NCBI RefSeq assembly: GCF_947172395.1 | Contig: NC_069100.1 | Coordinates: 14,040,109-14,104,108 of the forward strand | Length of the DNA: 64,000 bases | DNA from: Bicyclus anynana | Taxonomy: Eukaryota > Arthropoda > Insecta > Lepidoptera > Nymphalidae | Direction: 5' to 3' | In this document: positions 22,320 through 34,200 of the stretch, piece after piece | Position numbering within the stretch: the first letter of the stretch is position 1 | How the letters are laid out: each line of letters starts with the position of its first letter | The notes under the pieces: model-generated | Seen by the model: the letters and a program-made list of their open reading frames with translations, nothing else | What the model was told of the DNA's origin: nothing | The model's database searches: none | Program-made: the position numbers and the translations under genes

Positions 22320-22455
22320 CAGTGGCGTACACTTCATAGATGCAAAAATGCACTGCCTACCTTAGAGACTCATTAGATTGAGGAAGGATTTTTCTATTTT
22401 GCACGATTTGTACGTATAGAGCATACCCTAGCTAAAATCCTTGTTCACGCCACTG
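22320..22455. mobile_element. hAT-type MITE, second copy
   Basis: A 136-bp relative of the preceding element, with ends CAGTGGCGTAC and CACGCCACTG and perfect flanking repeats ATTGTAGG (22312-22319 and 22456-22463). Confidence 0.92.
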
Positions 22456-22463
22456 ATTGTAGG

Positions 22464-23927
22464 AACTTGCATGCTCTGCGAAAATATTGCTTTGATTTTA
22501 CCTAAAATTACTTTTCTAAGTATGTATTTTTCTTTAATACTTATACTGGTCTGCCATGCTTCGGTCTGGAATTCTGGTTCAGTAGGCCAACAAAGAAATT
22601 GCGGCAAACTCAAATGTTATTCCAATGCGTTTCCGCATAGTAGTAAGATACCTAAAATAAATTTATATATGTCTTATTACAAATAAAGAACTTTACGATA
22701 CATACACAGACTCGCAGGGTGAAAAAACACAATTTTTTGGCCTTACATAACAAAAGTATGGTATGAGGTCTTTCAGATCCCCAAGACTGCAACCCAGTGA
22801 AAGTGTCAAGCGGATTTTGACAAGTAGGTAAATTATGCTTATCTTGGAGTACTATAAGGTGGGTATAATATGGTAATCAACCTATTTTTAATGATCCACT
22901 GTAAGGCCTGGCCTCTCGCAGGGGTTTAGATCTTTGACCCATCACACTGCTTAAATGCCGGTTGGTGGGTTTAGTTGTGTTAATGTTAGATAACACTGCC
23001 GATCACTGGCCCTATGAGGCATCATTATCAGGGCAAAATGTACGACAAGACTTTATGTTGTTGTTCGAAAAGTTCTTCTTCAAACTTCGCTGTGGTTGGC
23101 TACATTGAAATGTGTGCTCGTTAGCATAATACACGTTGTAAGAATAACTTTACCCTAGTCTATATAATGTAATATTTTTTTAGTTTTTTCTTTTAAATAG
23201 GTAGATTATCCGATTATTTTCTGTGGTTTTGTTGCTAATTTAAAATTTAATTTTTTTGTTAATTAGTCTGATTAAACAAATTGTCAGATATAAGTTCTGT
23301 TAGGTACTGTATGTATTTTACAAGTAATACCAAGTAGTCCATTTATAAAGAAAATCTATGGCAAGCGAATCGGCATAGCGTTTCGGTACGATGCTGCATT
23401 TAAGATAGTCAGAGTTAGTCAAATAAACTGTGCCTGCGGCACATGACTATCTGGTGGAGACGCAGTCAAAGGATAATTGGTACTTCAAATATCACCGTCA
23501 GCAGGTCATTGCACTCCTTGAAGGAGAAAATTACGTGAAACTCATCAAGCTCCTCCAACGCGGATTGATGGGCTTATAATGACGATGTCACTATTATAAT
23601 CATATGATGTTGGCAATCATATCCCAAATTAAAAGCCTTATTTCTGAGGCAGGGCTGTAAAACGATTTTTCCGACTCCTTGATACATGTAGGACAAACAC
23701 AATAACTTCATTTTTATAATCATTATATGGCTCAAATCCAGATCGTAAAGTTCCGATTAACAACTATCCATTAAAGAAACGAGACAAAACTCTCTTTTCT
23801 CTCACTCACAAATTTTACAAAACTACCTTAAGACAAAAATATGGATCTCTTTAAGGTATTGCTCAAATTTACTTAACCTTAACAAATCCTAACGCATCGA
23901 AGAGTAAAATTAAAAAAAAAACCGAAA
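22464..23927. other. Gene-free stretch before the H1-type gene
   Basis: No exon with coding character. A few SINE-like scraps are visible (for example TAGCGTTTCGGTACGATGCT at 23378). The last 150 bp should contain the promoter of the gene at 23928, but I see no clear TATA box. Confidence 0.4.
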
Positions 23928-24653
23928 ATGTCAGACGAATCAGATATAGAAATACATTCGGCGTTACCGAAAACTAAGAAGAAAATATCACCAATGAGTC
24001 CAACACAAGGGTTGCTGAAGGAGAAAAAAGCTGCACCGAAAACGAAAAAACTACCGACATCTACCGCAGTCGCTGGGGACGTGGTAAAAGAAGTAAAAAA
24101 AATGAGCACGAAAGAGATGGTCAACCAGGCGCTATCGAAATCAAGAAGTCGGAAAGGGATATCGCTATACGTCATCAAGAAACACATACAAGAAAACAAC
24201 AGCGTCGATATCGACAAGATAAATTATTACATCAAAAAGCACATAAAAGAAAGCGTCAAAGATGGAACCATTATACAAACGAAAGGCGTCGGAGCTTCTG
24301 GATCGTTTAGATTAGCACCAGTTAGCAAACAGCCGAAAGAACCATCAAAGAAACCCAAAAAAACAACAGAAAACGAAAAAACTGAAAAACCAAAAAAAGT
24401 AAAAACCTCTAAAGAAGTACTCCTAAATGAAGAACCAAAACCCAAGAAGAAAGTATCGAAGAAAGTCGCAGTGGAAAAGGACATAAAACCATCGAAAAGT
24501 GTTAAAATAAAAGAAAATATGATGAAAAATAGTCCAAAACCCGGCCCATCGAGTATGAAGACTCCCAAAAAGAAAGTCAACCGTATGATGAAGAGGAAAA
24601 GTATCGGTTCTATCATAAAAACGCCGAAAATGAAGCCCAGAGCTGTAAAGTGA
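23928..24653 (+). CDS. Linker histone H1-type protein
   Basis: A single exon of 241 residues. The globular winged-helix domain spans about residues 58-130: MSTKEMVNQALS, GISLYVIKKHIQENNSV, KINYYIKKHIKESVKDG, and the closing GVGASGSFRLA, which is the signature end of H1/H5 domains. The C-terminal 110 residues are rich in Lys, Pro and Ser (for example KKPKKTTENEKTEKPKKVK), as expected for a DNA-compacting tail. H1 binds linker DNA at the nucleosome dyad. The N-terminus is acidic (MSDESDIEIH), unlike ordinary somatic H1, which is Ala/Lys-rich and poor in acidic residues. No histone 3' stem-loop follows the stop codon, so this is probably a replication-independent or germline-type variant. No other histone genes are nearby. 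The family is secure, but the variant type is inference. Confidence 0.85.
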   Translation: MSDESDIEIHSALPKTKKKISPMSPTQGLLKEKKAAPKTKKLPTSTAVAGDVVKEVKKMSTKEMVNQALSKSRSRKGISLYVIKKHIQENNSVDIDKINYYIKKHIKESVKDGTIIQTKGVGASGSFRLAPVSKQPKEPSKKPKKTTENEKTEKPKKVKTSKEVLLNEEPKPKKKVSKKVAVEKDIKPSKSVKIKENMMKNSPKPGPSSMKTPKKKVNRMMKRKSIGSIIKTPKMKPRAVK

Positions 24654-26790
24654 ATTAGAAATAATACCTTAATGAAACCAAGAGCAATTTTTGTGATTTA
24701 TAAATAATTAATGAAGCCAATAGTAAATGTTAAAAAAGTGAATATGAAAAAGTGAAAATCTGTGTTGTAACTATCTTGTATGTGTGTGTAAATCCATTTT
24801 GTATTATAAGGTATGACATTAAAAATGTAATCAATATTTTTCAGTTTTAATTCTACCATTAAAAAACCCTGAAGGAGTCCTGGGTTCCATACCTCACTCA
24901 CAAATTTAGAACGCCTAATGAACGCCTTCATATATTTTTTTTTTTGTTTTTCTTGTCTGGTAGATTTCGGAGATCTCCATACACTTTTATTAACAAAATA
25001 ATCAGCTTCATAAATTGCTAAAGCCTTTTATTTTATCACTGTCTTAGTGTCGAGATGTTAAAGTAGTCAATTAAAAAAAATCAAGTAGGTATTTTCTTTG
25101 ATTTCAATGAATTTTCCGCAAATGTGTATTCAAGCAAATAGGAGTTCTGCAAGTAAGTTATGTATTATTGTTTTTATTTTTATCATAAATCTATTGTTTC
25201 ACCTGTTTTCCATTTCCAATAATAAATATTTTATTGCAGAATTAATGTCTGGAGGAATTCGCCCACAGCAAATCGATCTGTCCGATTTAAAGTGCTAATT
25301 GTAATTTACGGAACCCTACACTGCGCGTGACTTGACCGTTTTTTTTATAATAAGATCGAGTAGGTACATTTATACCATGGGCAGTTATCAAATGTTTAAA
25401 AATATATAATTTATTAGGATAAAAAGTACAAATAGTGATGGTAAAACTGATTTATCGATACTTTTTGTTTATCGTAAAGGTGTTTTTACATTTTTTTTTA
25501 TTTTATTGGTCAATAAAAATTGTTACAAGTTCATATTTACTATTGTTTATGTTATTTTTTATTTCATCTTCCTAAACTGAACCATCCTAATATGGTTTTA
25601 ATCATTTTCTGTTTCCGTTAATATTATGTGGTTTTCTAACAATTTAGCCAAAATGCGTCTTTGCAATAACTTCCTCAGTCATCTATAAGTAATTTATAAA
25701 AGCGTAAGAAACTCTTTCTATATGTTTGTCTGTTAATTATTCACGGCTGCACCACTGAACCGATTTTAATGTATAATGATTTGATACAGAGAAAAATTGA
25801 AAGTTCAACCAGAACATCAATTTCAACAGAAAATTAGAATTTCACGCGGACCGAAATCACGGGCGCCCGTAATAAATACATATTTAAAAGGAAAGCTAAC
25901 GTATCTTTAATAAAAAGATAGGTAGATACGTTATTAGAATAGATAAGTTTCCTTCAGATATTGTAACTTGAGCATTTCTAAAACGGGAAACTTCCGGGAA
26001 ACTCACAGAGCAGCAAGAACTTTTCTTAGCAAGTGCTCGACCCCATACGAATAATCAAGAGTTAGGTAAGTGGCCCCGGCAAAGTATTTCAATCGTTATT
26101 TGCTTCTATCAGTCGTAAACTAATCAGCTATGTACACAGATTTCCTCTTTCACACACCACTACCATCTTTGGTTTTTCTCTATTCTTGTGTCCTTTCACT
26201 TGCAGTTTCAACATGTTTCTGGTTTTCTTTCATCCCTCCACATCATATGTCTTACTTAATGTTTTTGTCCTCAATTTTAGAAAATTCATCGAACCTAAAG
26301 CTGAAATAGCAGCAAGGAATCCAAAATAAGTATAAGCGGTTCTACACCTTTAGTTCTCACCCTTTAGCAGTCTTTACCAAAACTTCTATAGGGTATCTTT
26401 CGTATGACTCTGCAAAATATCAGCGTGAGTATCGATAAGCAAAATATCAGCAATAAACTTGATAGATCATGGGTGATGAACCGTTGACGCAGACGAAACT
26501 GCAAACTACAGAACCGTCGTGATATTTCTTGTCAGTCCATTTTTACCGGTTATACTTACCTTGAAGCAACGATATTTTTTACTAATCGTTGCCACTAGAC
26601 TCGGTGGCATCATTGCCTACGTGGTGGATATCTAGGCAACTCGTACTAAACGATTTGCATCCACGTTTCTAATTCGCACAACAATTTATGGTAATATTAA
26701 TAATAAACAGGCATCTTCTAAACAAGCGCGCTCCAACTTCGACCGCATTACTGATTCCCATCAGGCGTACTTCCGTTGCGTAATATCGTC
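24654..26790. other. Gene-free stretch
   Basis: Contains the likely 3' end of the H1-type gene and an ACTAGC-type repeat in reverse orientation at about 25700-25870 (ACGGCTGCACCACTGAACCG..TTTCACGCGGACCGAAATC). No further gene is supported. Confidence 0.4.
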
Positions 26791-27105
26791 GTCATCAACC
26801 CATATTCGACTCACTGCTGAGCTCGAGTCTCCTCTCAGAATGAGAGGGATAAGGCCAATAGTCCACCACGCTGGCCCAATGCGGATTGGCAGACTTCACA
26901 CACGCAGAATTAAGATAATTCTCTGGTATGCAGGTTTCCTCACGATGTTTTCCTTCACCGATTGAGACACGACACATATTTATGTTCTTAAAATGCACAC
27001 AACTGAAAAGTTGGAGGTGCATGCCCCGGACCGGATTCGAACCCACACCCTCCGAAATCGGAGGCAGAGGTCATATCCACTGGGCTGTCACGGCTCTTAA
27101 TTATT
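26790..27105 (-). mobile_element. SINE family B copy
   Basis: Full-length tRNA-derived SINE: on the minus strand the head is GTGACAGCCCAGTGGATATG with B-box GGGTTCGAATCCGGTCCGG, followed by GCATGCACCTCCAACTTTTC, and it ends in ATTCGACTCACTGCTGAGC / TGATGACGA. Confidence 0.88.
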
Positions 27106-27109
27106 TTTT

Positions 27110-27645
27110 TGCGTAATCTACTCAATATAAAACCTCAAACCATATCACAAAGCTATTTATTTCTACAGATCGTTTTGGTAATGTTCATTACTAGACGGGT
27201 AAACCGGGATACAATTTTTTTTTAATCCTACTAATATTATAAACGCGAAAGTATGGATGTTTGGATGTTTGTTACTCTTTAACGCCGCTACTACTGAACC
27301 AATTTGGCTGATATTTGAAATGGAAATAGATTTTTCTCTGGATTGGCACATAGACTTTTCATACCAGAAAAATCTATGGTTCTTGCGGGATTTGTGAAAA
27401 ACTGAATTCCACGCGGAGCGTCCGCTAGTTTTAAATAAATCCATGTCATTGGCATTGCCTACGAAAATTCAATCTTGAATAAGAGACAAATCTAGAAGGC
27501 CACGCTGATACTAAAATCGACCATGCCCAACGCATATTTTGTTTACCAAATTTTGTTATTTCGTAATTCATGGTCGTAGAAAAATTATTGTATGCCACAG
27601 CACGTAATGAGCGAATGTAACACTCGTGCTGTAATGGCCCCCGTT
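27110..27645. repeat. Local segmental duplication, copy 1 (filled)
   Basis: AATCTACTCAATAT..AAACCTCAA, CATATCACAAAG, ATGGTCGTA and CACGTAAT blocks recur in the same order at 28030-28370. This copy carries an extra repeat at 27215-27432. Confidence 0.8.
27215..27432 (-). repeat. ACTAGC-headed repeat inserted in the duplication
   Basis: Runs from AATCCTACTAATATTATAAA to GCGTCCGCTAGT and is missing from the sister copy at about 28140-28155, so its boundaries are defined by an empty site. Confidence 0.85.
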
Positions 27646-28029
27646 TCATGAGAGTGGCATAAATTCTGGATCTGGTGCCATTTCTGTGAGACTCAGATCT
27701 CTGCTTACCACGAACCACGAAGCTAAGGGTCTGGTGACTGGATAGTATATGACTTCTCACGATATCCCATAGGAAATATAAAAAAGTTACTTATACTTGG
27801 ACAATTGAGGATTTGGACCCTTAAGACTTTATACCAAAGCCAGCATGGTCCAAACTCCACAATTGTTATAGTATTTGTCTGCAGCTATCGTACGAGCATA
27901 GGCTGACAAGCTTTTAGCTTTCATATAATGAAGTATGCGTGGCTAACGCTGGCTCTCGATCTATATATTATTTAGTCTCGAAGCCGAAGTAATCACTGAT
28001 AATGTGGTTATATTCTTTTTCTAATCCCG

Positions 28030-28375
28030 TTTTGTAATCTACTCAATATACGTACGAGTAAAACCTCAATCCATATCACAAAGTTATTCATTCCTACAGG
28101 TCATTTGGTAATGTTCAGTATGTCAATCGTGTTACAATGATTTTTTTTCATTTTTAAATAGTTCCATATTATTGGCTACGAAAATTCAGGTTTCATTTTA
28201 TGAAACAAATCTAGGGGGCCACGCCGGTACAAAATCAAAGAGGCCACCAATTTTTTATTTAATAATTTACCAAGTTTTGTTAATTATTTTATTTCTTTCA
28301 TCATGGTCGTAAAAAGTAGTGTATGCCATTGCACGTAATTTGCAGTTGTAATAGTTAACTCGTGCTGTCGTGACA
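28030..28375. repeat. Local segmental duplication, copy 2 (empty)
   Basis: Diverged copy of 27110-27645 without the 27215-27432 insertion; T-runs mark the pre-insertion site at about 28140. Confidence 0.8.
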
Positions 28376-29334
28376 GTTAGATAACTATTGATAAATCAGC
28401 AATGTAAAGAATTTTTTTTTTGATATCTGCCGACGGGTGCTGACTTGTTGATACATTTACATTTTGAGCATATTTTTCTTAAACATTTTTAAGTATTTCT
28501 CATAATTTCAACATCTAAAAGACCAAACTCTCGTAATTTTGAAACTTAAAGTCGATGATATTGACAAAGATTGAAATCGTACTTAATAAAAATATGGTTT
28601 TATGACCCATTTTGAATTGAATAAGATGAGGATATTATATCATACTAGTTATTTTAACATCCTACCATCTGACTTAGAACTGAAAGTTTATCTAGGATTT
28701 TGGCTTTATCAATAAAATTTAGCAATAAATTGATGAATCTGTAAAAAAATCATATTAATCCTTGCTAAAAATGATTTTTGTATTCTAATATTCACTGCAA
28801 TAAAGAGGTAAATGAACCAATTTTTTTTGTTTTATGATGAAGTAAAATAAAGCCACAAATGCTCGAGCAGATAAGCCAAAATACGATGAATTAATTATAT
28901 AAACATCAGCCATTCTGAACGGGTGACGTCACCAACAGACACATGGGCTGTTTTAGTTTGCACTTTAAGTATGTCGACGTAAAATACATAATTCACTATA
29001 GTAAGTGAACAAAGCCAGTTTATTACTCAACCATTTGGTTTGACGTGGAAAAAAGTAAATGCGCCTCTCGTTTTTATATATATCCAATTGTTTATAAGTA
29101 TGAAAGAGACAGACATAGCGCTGTCGCGTCTGTTTTTAGTTGGTTGGAGAGAAACGGGGTCATGGCACGTGTTTGAATTTCGAAACACGTCCCGTCCAAT
29201 GCGATGCGTCTGTATTCACAACACTATCATTGGTTAAGCGGAACCGGTACCACGTTATCCGGGTTTTGTAAAATCGATACAGGAATTTACGCTTTTGTTC
29301 GCGAGGGAACGATACTGTCGACTGTTTTGTGTCG
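28376..29334. other. Upstream region of the polyhomeotic-like gene
   Basis: No coding exon. A TGACGTCA site is at 28924. Sequence becomes more CpG-rich from about 29150 towards the putative first exon. Confidence 0.35.
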
Positions 29335-29505
29335 TTAGCCGTTTCGAGATACCGGGCGGTCGACCGTGGAATGGGTGTACGGTGTTATCGAAGCAGCCAT
29401 TTCGTCGTGAAAGATGTCCGAAGCGCTCGTATTTAGGGCGTTGTGATTCGTTTTAAAATAGTTTTTTCCGTGTTTCGACCAGTTCTCGACCGGAAATCGA
29501 CCATG
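29335..29505 (+). promoter_or_regulatory. Putative 5' leader exon end of the polyhomeotic-like gene
   Basis: This stretch is markedly richer in CG dinucleotides than its surroundings (CGTTAGCCG, ACCGGGCGGTCGACCG, TTCGTCGTG, CGACCGGAAATCGACC) and runs into ATG followed directly by GTAAGT. That is what a leader exon in an insect promoter region looks like. The transcription start cannot be placed from sequence alone. Confidence 0.45.
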
Positions 29506-31265
29506 GTAAGTCTGTTTTGTTATTTTCTTTATCAATATTTTGTTGTGCGTCAGTGATAACGAGTGTTTGGCGTCTTATAGCTACTGTCTCCCTGCGTCTC
29601 GTGTCGATGTATGTCACTGCACTAAATTTAGTTCCGAGAGTTTCGATTGTGACGTCACGGGACTGCATTTCAAATACACGTGTTTATAAAAAATGTTTTT
29701 TTTGACAAGTGGATTTTTATTTTTTTTGCTAGGATTTATTTTCAAAAATAATTTTTATTTTTATTGTATTAAAAAAAATATGATAAATGTTTTTTACAGT
29801 TACTTATTTTTTCTTAAATTGTGAAACGTTTTTAGGTCATTGTTATTGTTTATGAAAGTGACATTTAGTTTCAGTGTGACAGTTGACAGCTCGCCTTTAG
29901 AGTCCAAAATGCACTATCGCTTTCATATCACTTTAATTGGAGAATTCTCTCTCTTTCTAACGCAACGAAAATAATGTATATGTGTCTCTTTCACTGATAC
30001 AACTTATTTATAGAGTTTGCTTGGGATTTGTTGCGCCCCTGGGGCGCTCTATATTTGTCGTAGTGTTGTGATTTGTTTTGCTTAGGTTTATCGATAGTTA
30101 TCGATGTATGACTTATTATGGATTTTTATAATATTGTATATTTCCTTATAAAGATAACATTGCACAAGGATGTAATAGTTGGTATCAAGAGTATTGTTGG
30201 CATACCAAGACTAGATACTGATTAACAACAATAAAATATTGAAACTTTAAAAAAAATCAACCGATTTCAAAGATATTAAAATATGCTAAACTAAAAAACA
30301 AAACAAAAATTCTGTCTACTGACTGTTTTGAAGACGGTGCTAGGATAAATATGTAATGCCAAATTAATATAAGCGCTTGTAAATAGAAAAAATGTAATGT
30401 TAAGGGGCAGGTCTTTAATTAATATAAAATTACATATTTAGCTAACCACCACCTAGAAAACGATCAGTAGATAGCACATAGAATTATTTTGATTGTAGCA
30501 TATTTTAGTGTTTTTGATGTCGGTGGAGTTATTTTTCATTTTTGTATTTTTCGGTTTTTCAGTGTAAATATGATAAAATAATATTATAAATATGTACAAA
30601 ATAATATAACAGTCGTTTAAAGTAGGTTACTCGTTATAAGAAATCCCGTTTCTTCTCAGTACACATCATGTAGAAATCGTCTTCGAGTTTATTATCTACC
30701 GTGTTTTAGACTTTTATAAACCTACCGTTTTAAATTTCCTATATAGTTTCTCATGAAATAAGTTCCAAATATGTACGAAGTAAGATAGGTTCACAATATC
30801 TTGGAAGTCCACGAATTTCAATAAAAACAAAGTATGCTCATTCAAACAAAAAGAATCATCAAATTTTGAATATTCTAAAAAACTAATTTAAAAAACAATC
30901 TGACATTTTTTTTACTTTAAAAAAAGGTTAAACGGTTGATGACCCTACAGACCAACCTTGCCTAATTTTAAGTGAAAAACATTCAAAATCGTATAGGAAA
31001 TCGCAGTCTAACCTAATTTGATAGTTATTTTTTCGAAAGAACTTTTTGGAATTTTTAAAATATAATATCTCTGGAAGAAATCAACCAATTTTTACGCGTT
31101 TGGCAGCGATCGACGCGTTTTTAACCTACCCCTAAAAAGTGGAGGATATATGTTCAGGCTGTATTTTTGTTTTATATTTTTTTGAATCTACATACGACTT
31201 CAAGAATCGCGTTGGACTGGCGATAGATTTTGGATTAATTAAAAGAATTATTTTTTCCAAAAAAA

Positions 31266-31299
<34 letters not shown>

Positions 31300-34200
31300 A
31301 ACTCCCGACTAAACTATCATTAATTGTTAACATTGGTTTATAATACTTTGGGAACCTACTAGCAATAAATTTTTTAACTTACCTACCAACTAAATTTGAT
31401 ATAAAACTCTTTACATTCAACAAACAGATGGGTGAAGGCCATTTATAATACGGATTTTAGACTACAACTTTATCGAATTAAAATGGAATGAAACATCGAC
31501 AAATTACTTTTACCAAATTAGGACATCACTTACAAAAAATAAAATGTCTGCCGTAGGGGACTCCATCCATTAAAATCCATACCCACATCCTAATATAGAC
31601 TTAATTGCTTTTAAAATAAAGTTCATTTTCGTAACTAATGATATTTTCTAAATCAATTATGGCGCTAATGAAATATGTATCTTAAGTGTCTTGGTAGTAG
31701 AGTCTATTTTTACATGTAACGTATTGAATATTCGAGCATTACACAAAAAAATAGGGTAATATAGATTTTTGAAGCCGATTTCGAATTTATAGGGCGGGAG
31801 AAAGAGACGTCTTAAAAGAGAAGGAAAGAGATAATCAAGGGGTATTCGTATTTTTTCTTTTGTTGTTTGAAGAAAGAAGATGCAATATAGCGATGTAAAT
31901 TCTGCGAATTTTTTGGCCTCAGGGTTTTAGGATTGTTTTGTTTTTCTTTTTATGAAAAGATTTAAAGTTCTTTTTATAAACCTACGTCATAAATAATGAT
32001 CATTAAAATGTTCATAAGTTAATTATTATCGTTAACTTAATGCTCATTTAAACATTAATTCAACTTTTTATGAGTATGTGTTAGTATAAAATATGTAGGT
32101 TACTCATAGGTAATTTTTGGCGGGAAATGCTGTAGTAAGTAATAATATCTATGTAATTTTTTTATTTTATACAACTTCGGTAACAGATAAAAAGTACTGA
32201 AATGTTTTACTGCTGGAAGTTTATGTATCAATCGATTAATTATTATTAATATTGGCGGGAAAAGCTTTATAAGTAAGGTGTTAAAAATTAATGTCATCAT
32301 CACCTTCATAATTTTCAATAAGCCCACTACAAGAGTTACCTTCTCTCTGCTTTATATTTTTAGACTTTCAACCCCTTTTCAAGCTTTTAGGGTTGTCCAC
32401 TCAGCTCAATTTAATGATTTGGACCCCTATTTCATCCCTTCTAATTTACAATGTCGCAAAAATAAGTTAGTATTTTTCTGCAACAACCTTTTGACGAGAG
32501 CGCGCAGTTGTTAATGCTGCTTTCAATATACAGGTCCTGGGTTTCATTCCCAACTCAGGTCAACTAAGGATTTTATATATTTTTTTCTTTACAAGTGTCC
32601 TTGACTAAAATATCACGTGATGGTAAGTGATGATGCAATCTAAGATGGAAGCGGGCTAACTTGTTAGGAGTAGGATGAAAATTCACACCCCTTTCGGTTT
32701 CAAAACGATATCGTACCGGAACACTAAATCGCTTGCCGCCGGTACATCTTTACCGGTAAAGTGGTAACTAGCCATGGCCGAAGCCTTCCACCAGCCAGAT
32801 CTGGATCAATTAGAAGAACCTCAATCGGTTCAGCCGGGGATCGAACCCAGGACCTCCGTCTTGTAAACGATATACCACCACCGCGCATACTACTGCGTCA
32901 CGGAGGATATTTTTTGAATTTCCGTTTTTTTTAATTGGCTGAGGGGTGGCATGGTGGCGTCGGCTATTGCTAGCTACCACCTTACCAGCAAAGTCGTACT
33001 GTCAAGCAATTAAGCATTCCGTGAATATGCCATGTAGAAACCCCTGCCAAGTAATCCCTCCATCTTAGACTTTAGAGGTGTTTTACAGATACGAATAGCT
33101 ACGAATAGAAAATTAATTTATTTCAAGTAGGCTCAGTTTACAAGCACTTTTGATACGTCAGTTGACTATTCGTAAAGATTCTACCACCGGTTCGGAAGGC
33201 AGGTTCTGCTGAGAAGAAACTCAACACCAATAAATTGTCTTCGTCTTTGTTAGATTGATCTCAAGTCCTACATTTGAGTTGGGTATTTGTACATAATAGG
33301 AATTGATCAACACTTGCAGTTGAGAGCTGGTTTCTGATAGTACAACTATGTCGTCTGCAAATCTCAGGTAGTTTATGTAGGAACCTTGTATATAGAGTCC
33401 TAGATTTTTCCAGTCCAATTTGCTAATGATGGTTTCAAGGAGGGCAATAAATATGGTTGGCGATAGTGGATCACCCTGTCTTACGCCCCTCTCTATGAGA
33501 AAGCTTGGGCCCAAGGTTTCTAGCTTTATCCTACCTGTGTTATTATTATACCTATATGTTTTGTATTATTTCTATATATACCTCGCTGACTCCTTATTCT
33601 TTCATGCTGACCCATGTGCTTTCGTGTGTTACTGTGTCGAAAGCTTTTTGGTAGTCGACAAATGCTAAATACAGGTGTCTGTGATGTTCTTGATACTTTT
33701 CTATAATTATCTCAAGGCTGTGTAATATGGACTATAGTAGAAAACCCTTTTCTGAAACCTACTTGTTCCACAGATTGATTGGTCTCTATTATCGAACTAA
33801 TTCTTTTATTTACAATAGCAGAGACCTACTGTATGATATCCACGAAGGGTCAGTTTGTACCTGATGACATCTGTTACACAATCAAATTAGAATCTCAAAT
33901 TCGTATTGATGACAAGTGACATACGTCAAAGTTAGTGATAATAGCCTTCAGCTGAGAACGCAGTCAAGGCCCTACTTGTCAATATTTTTTTTTTTTTATT
34001 CTTTAAAACTTAGCCATTGACTATAATCTCACCTGGTGGTAAATGATGCAGTCTAAGATGAAAGCGGGCTAGCTTGTTAGGAGGAGGATGAAAATCCACA
34101 CACTTTTCGGTTTCTACACATCATTCCGGAACGATAAATCGCTTGGCGGTAATTCTTTACCGGTAGGGCAGTAACTAGTAACGACCAAAGCCTTCCACCA

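Noticed and set aside
25240..25299. Possible exon after TTATTGCAG (MSGGIRPQQIDLSDLKC, then stop)
   Set aside because: Only 17 codons follow the acceptor, with no partner exon in frame nearby. Resemblance to any protein family is too weak to annotate.
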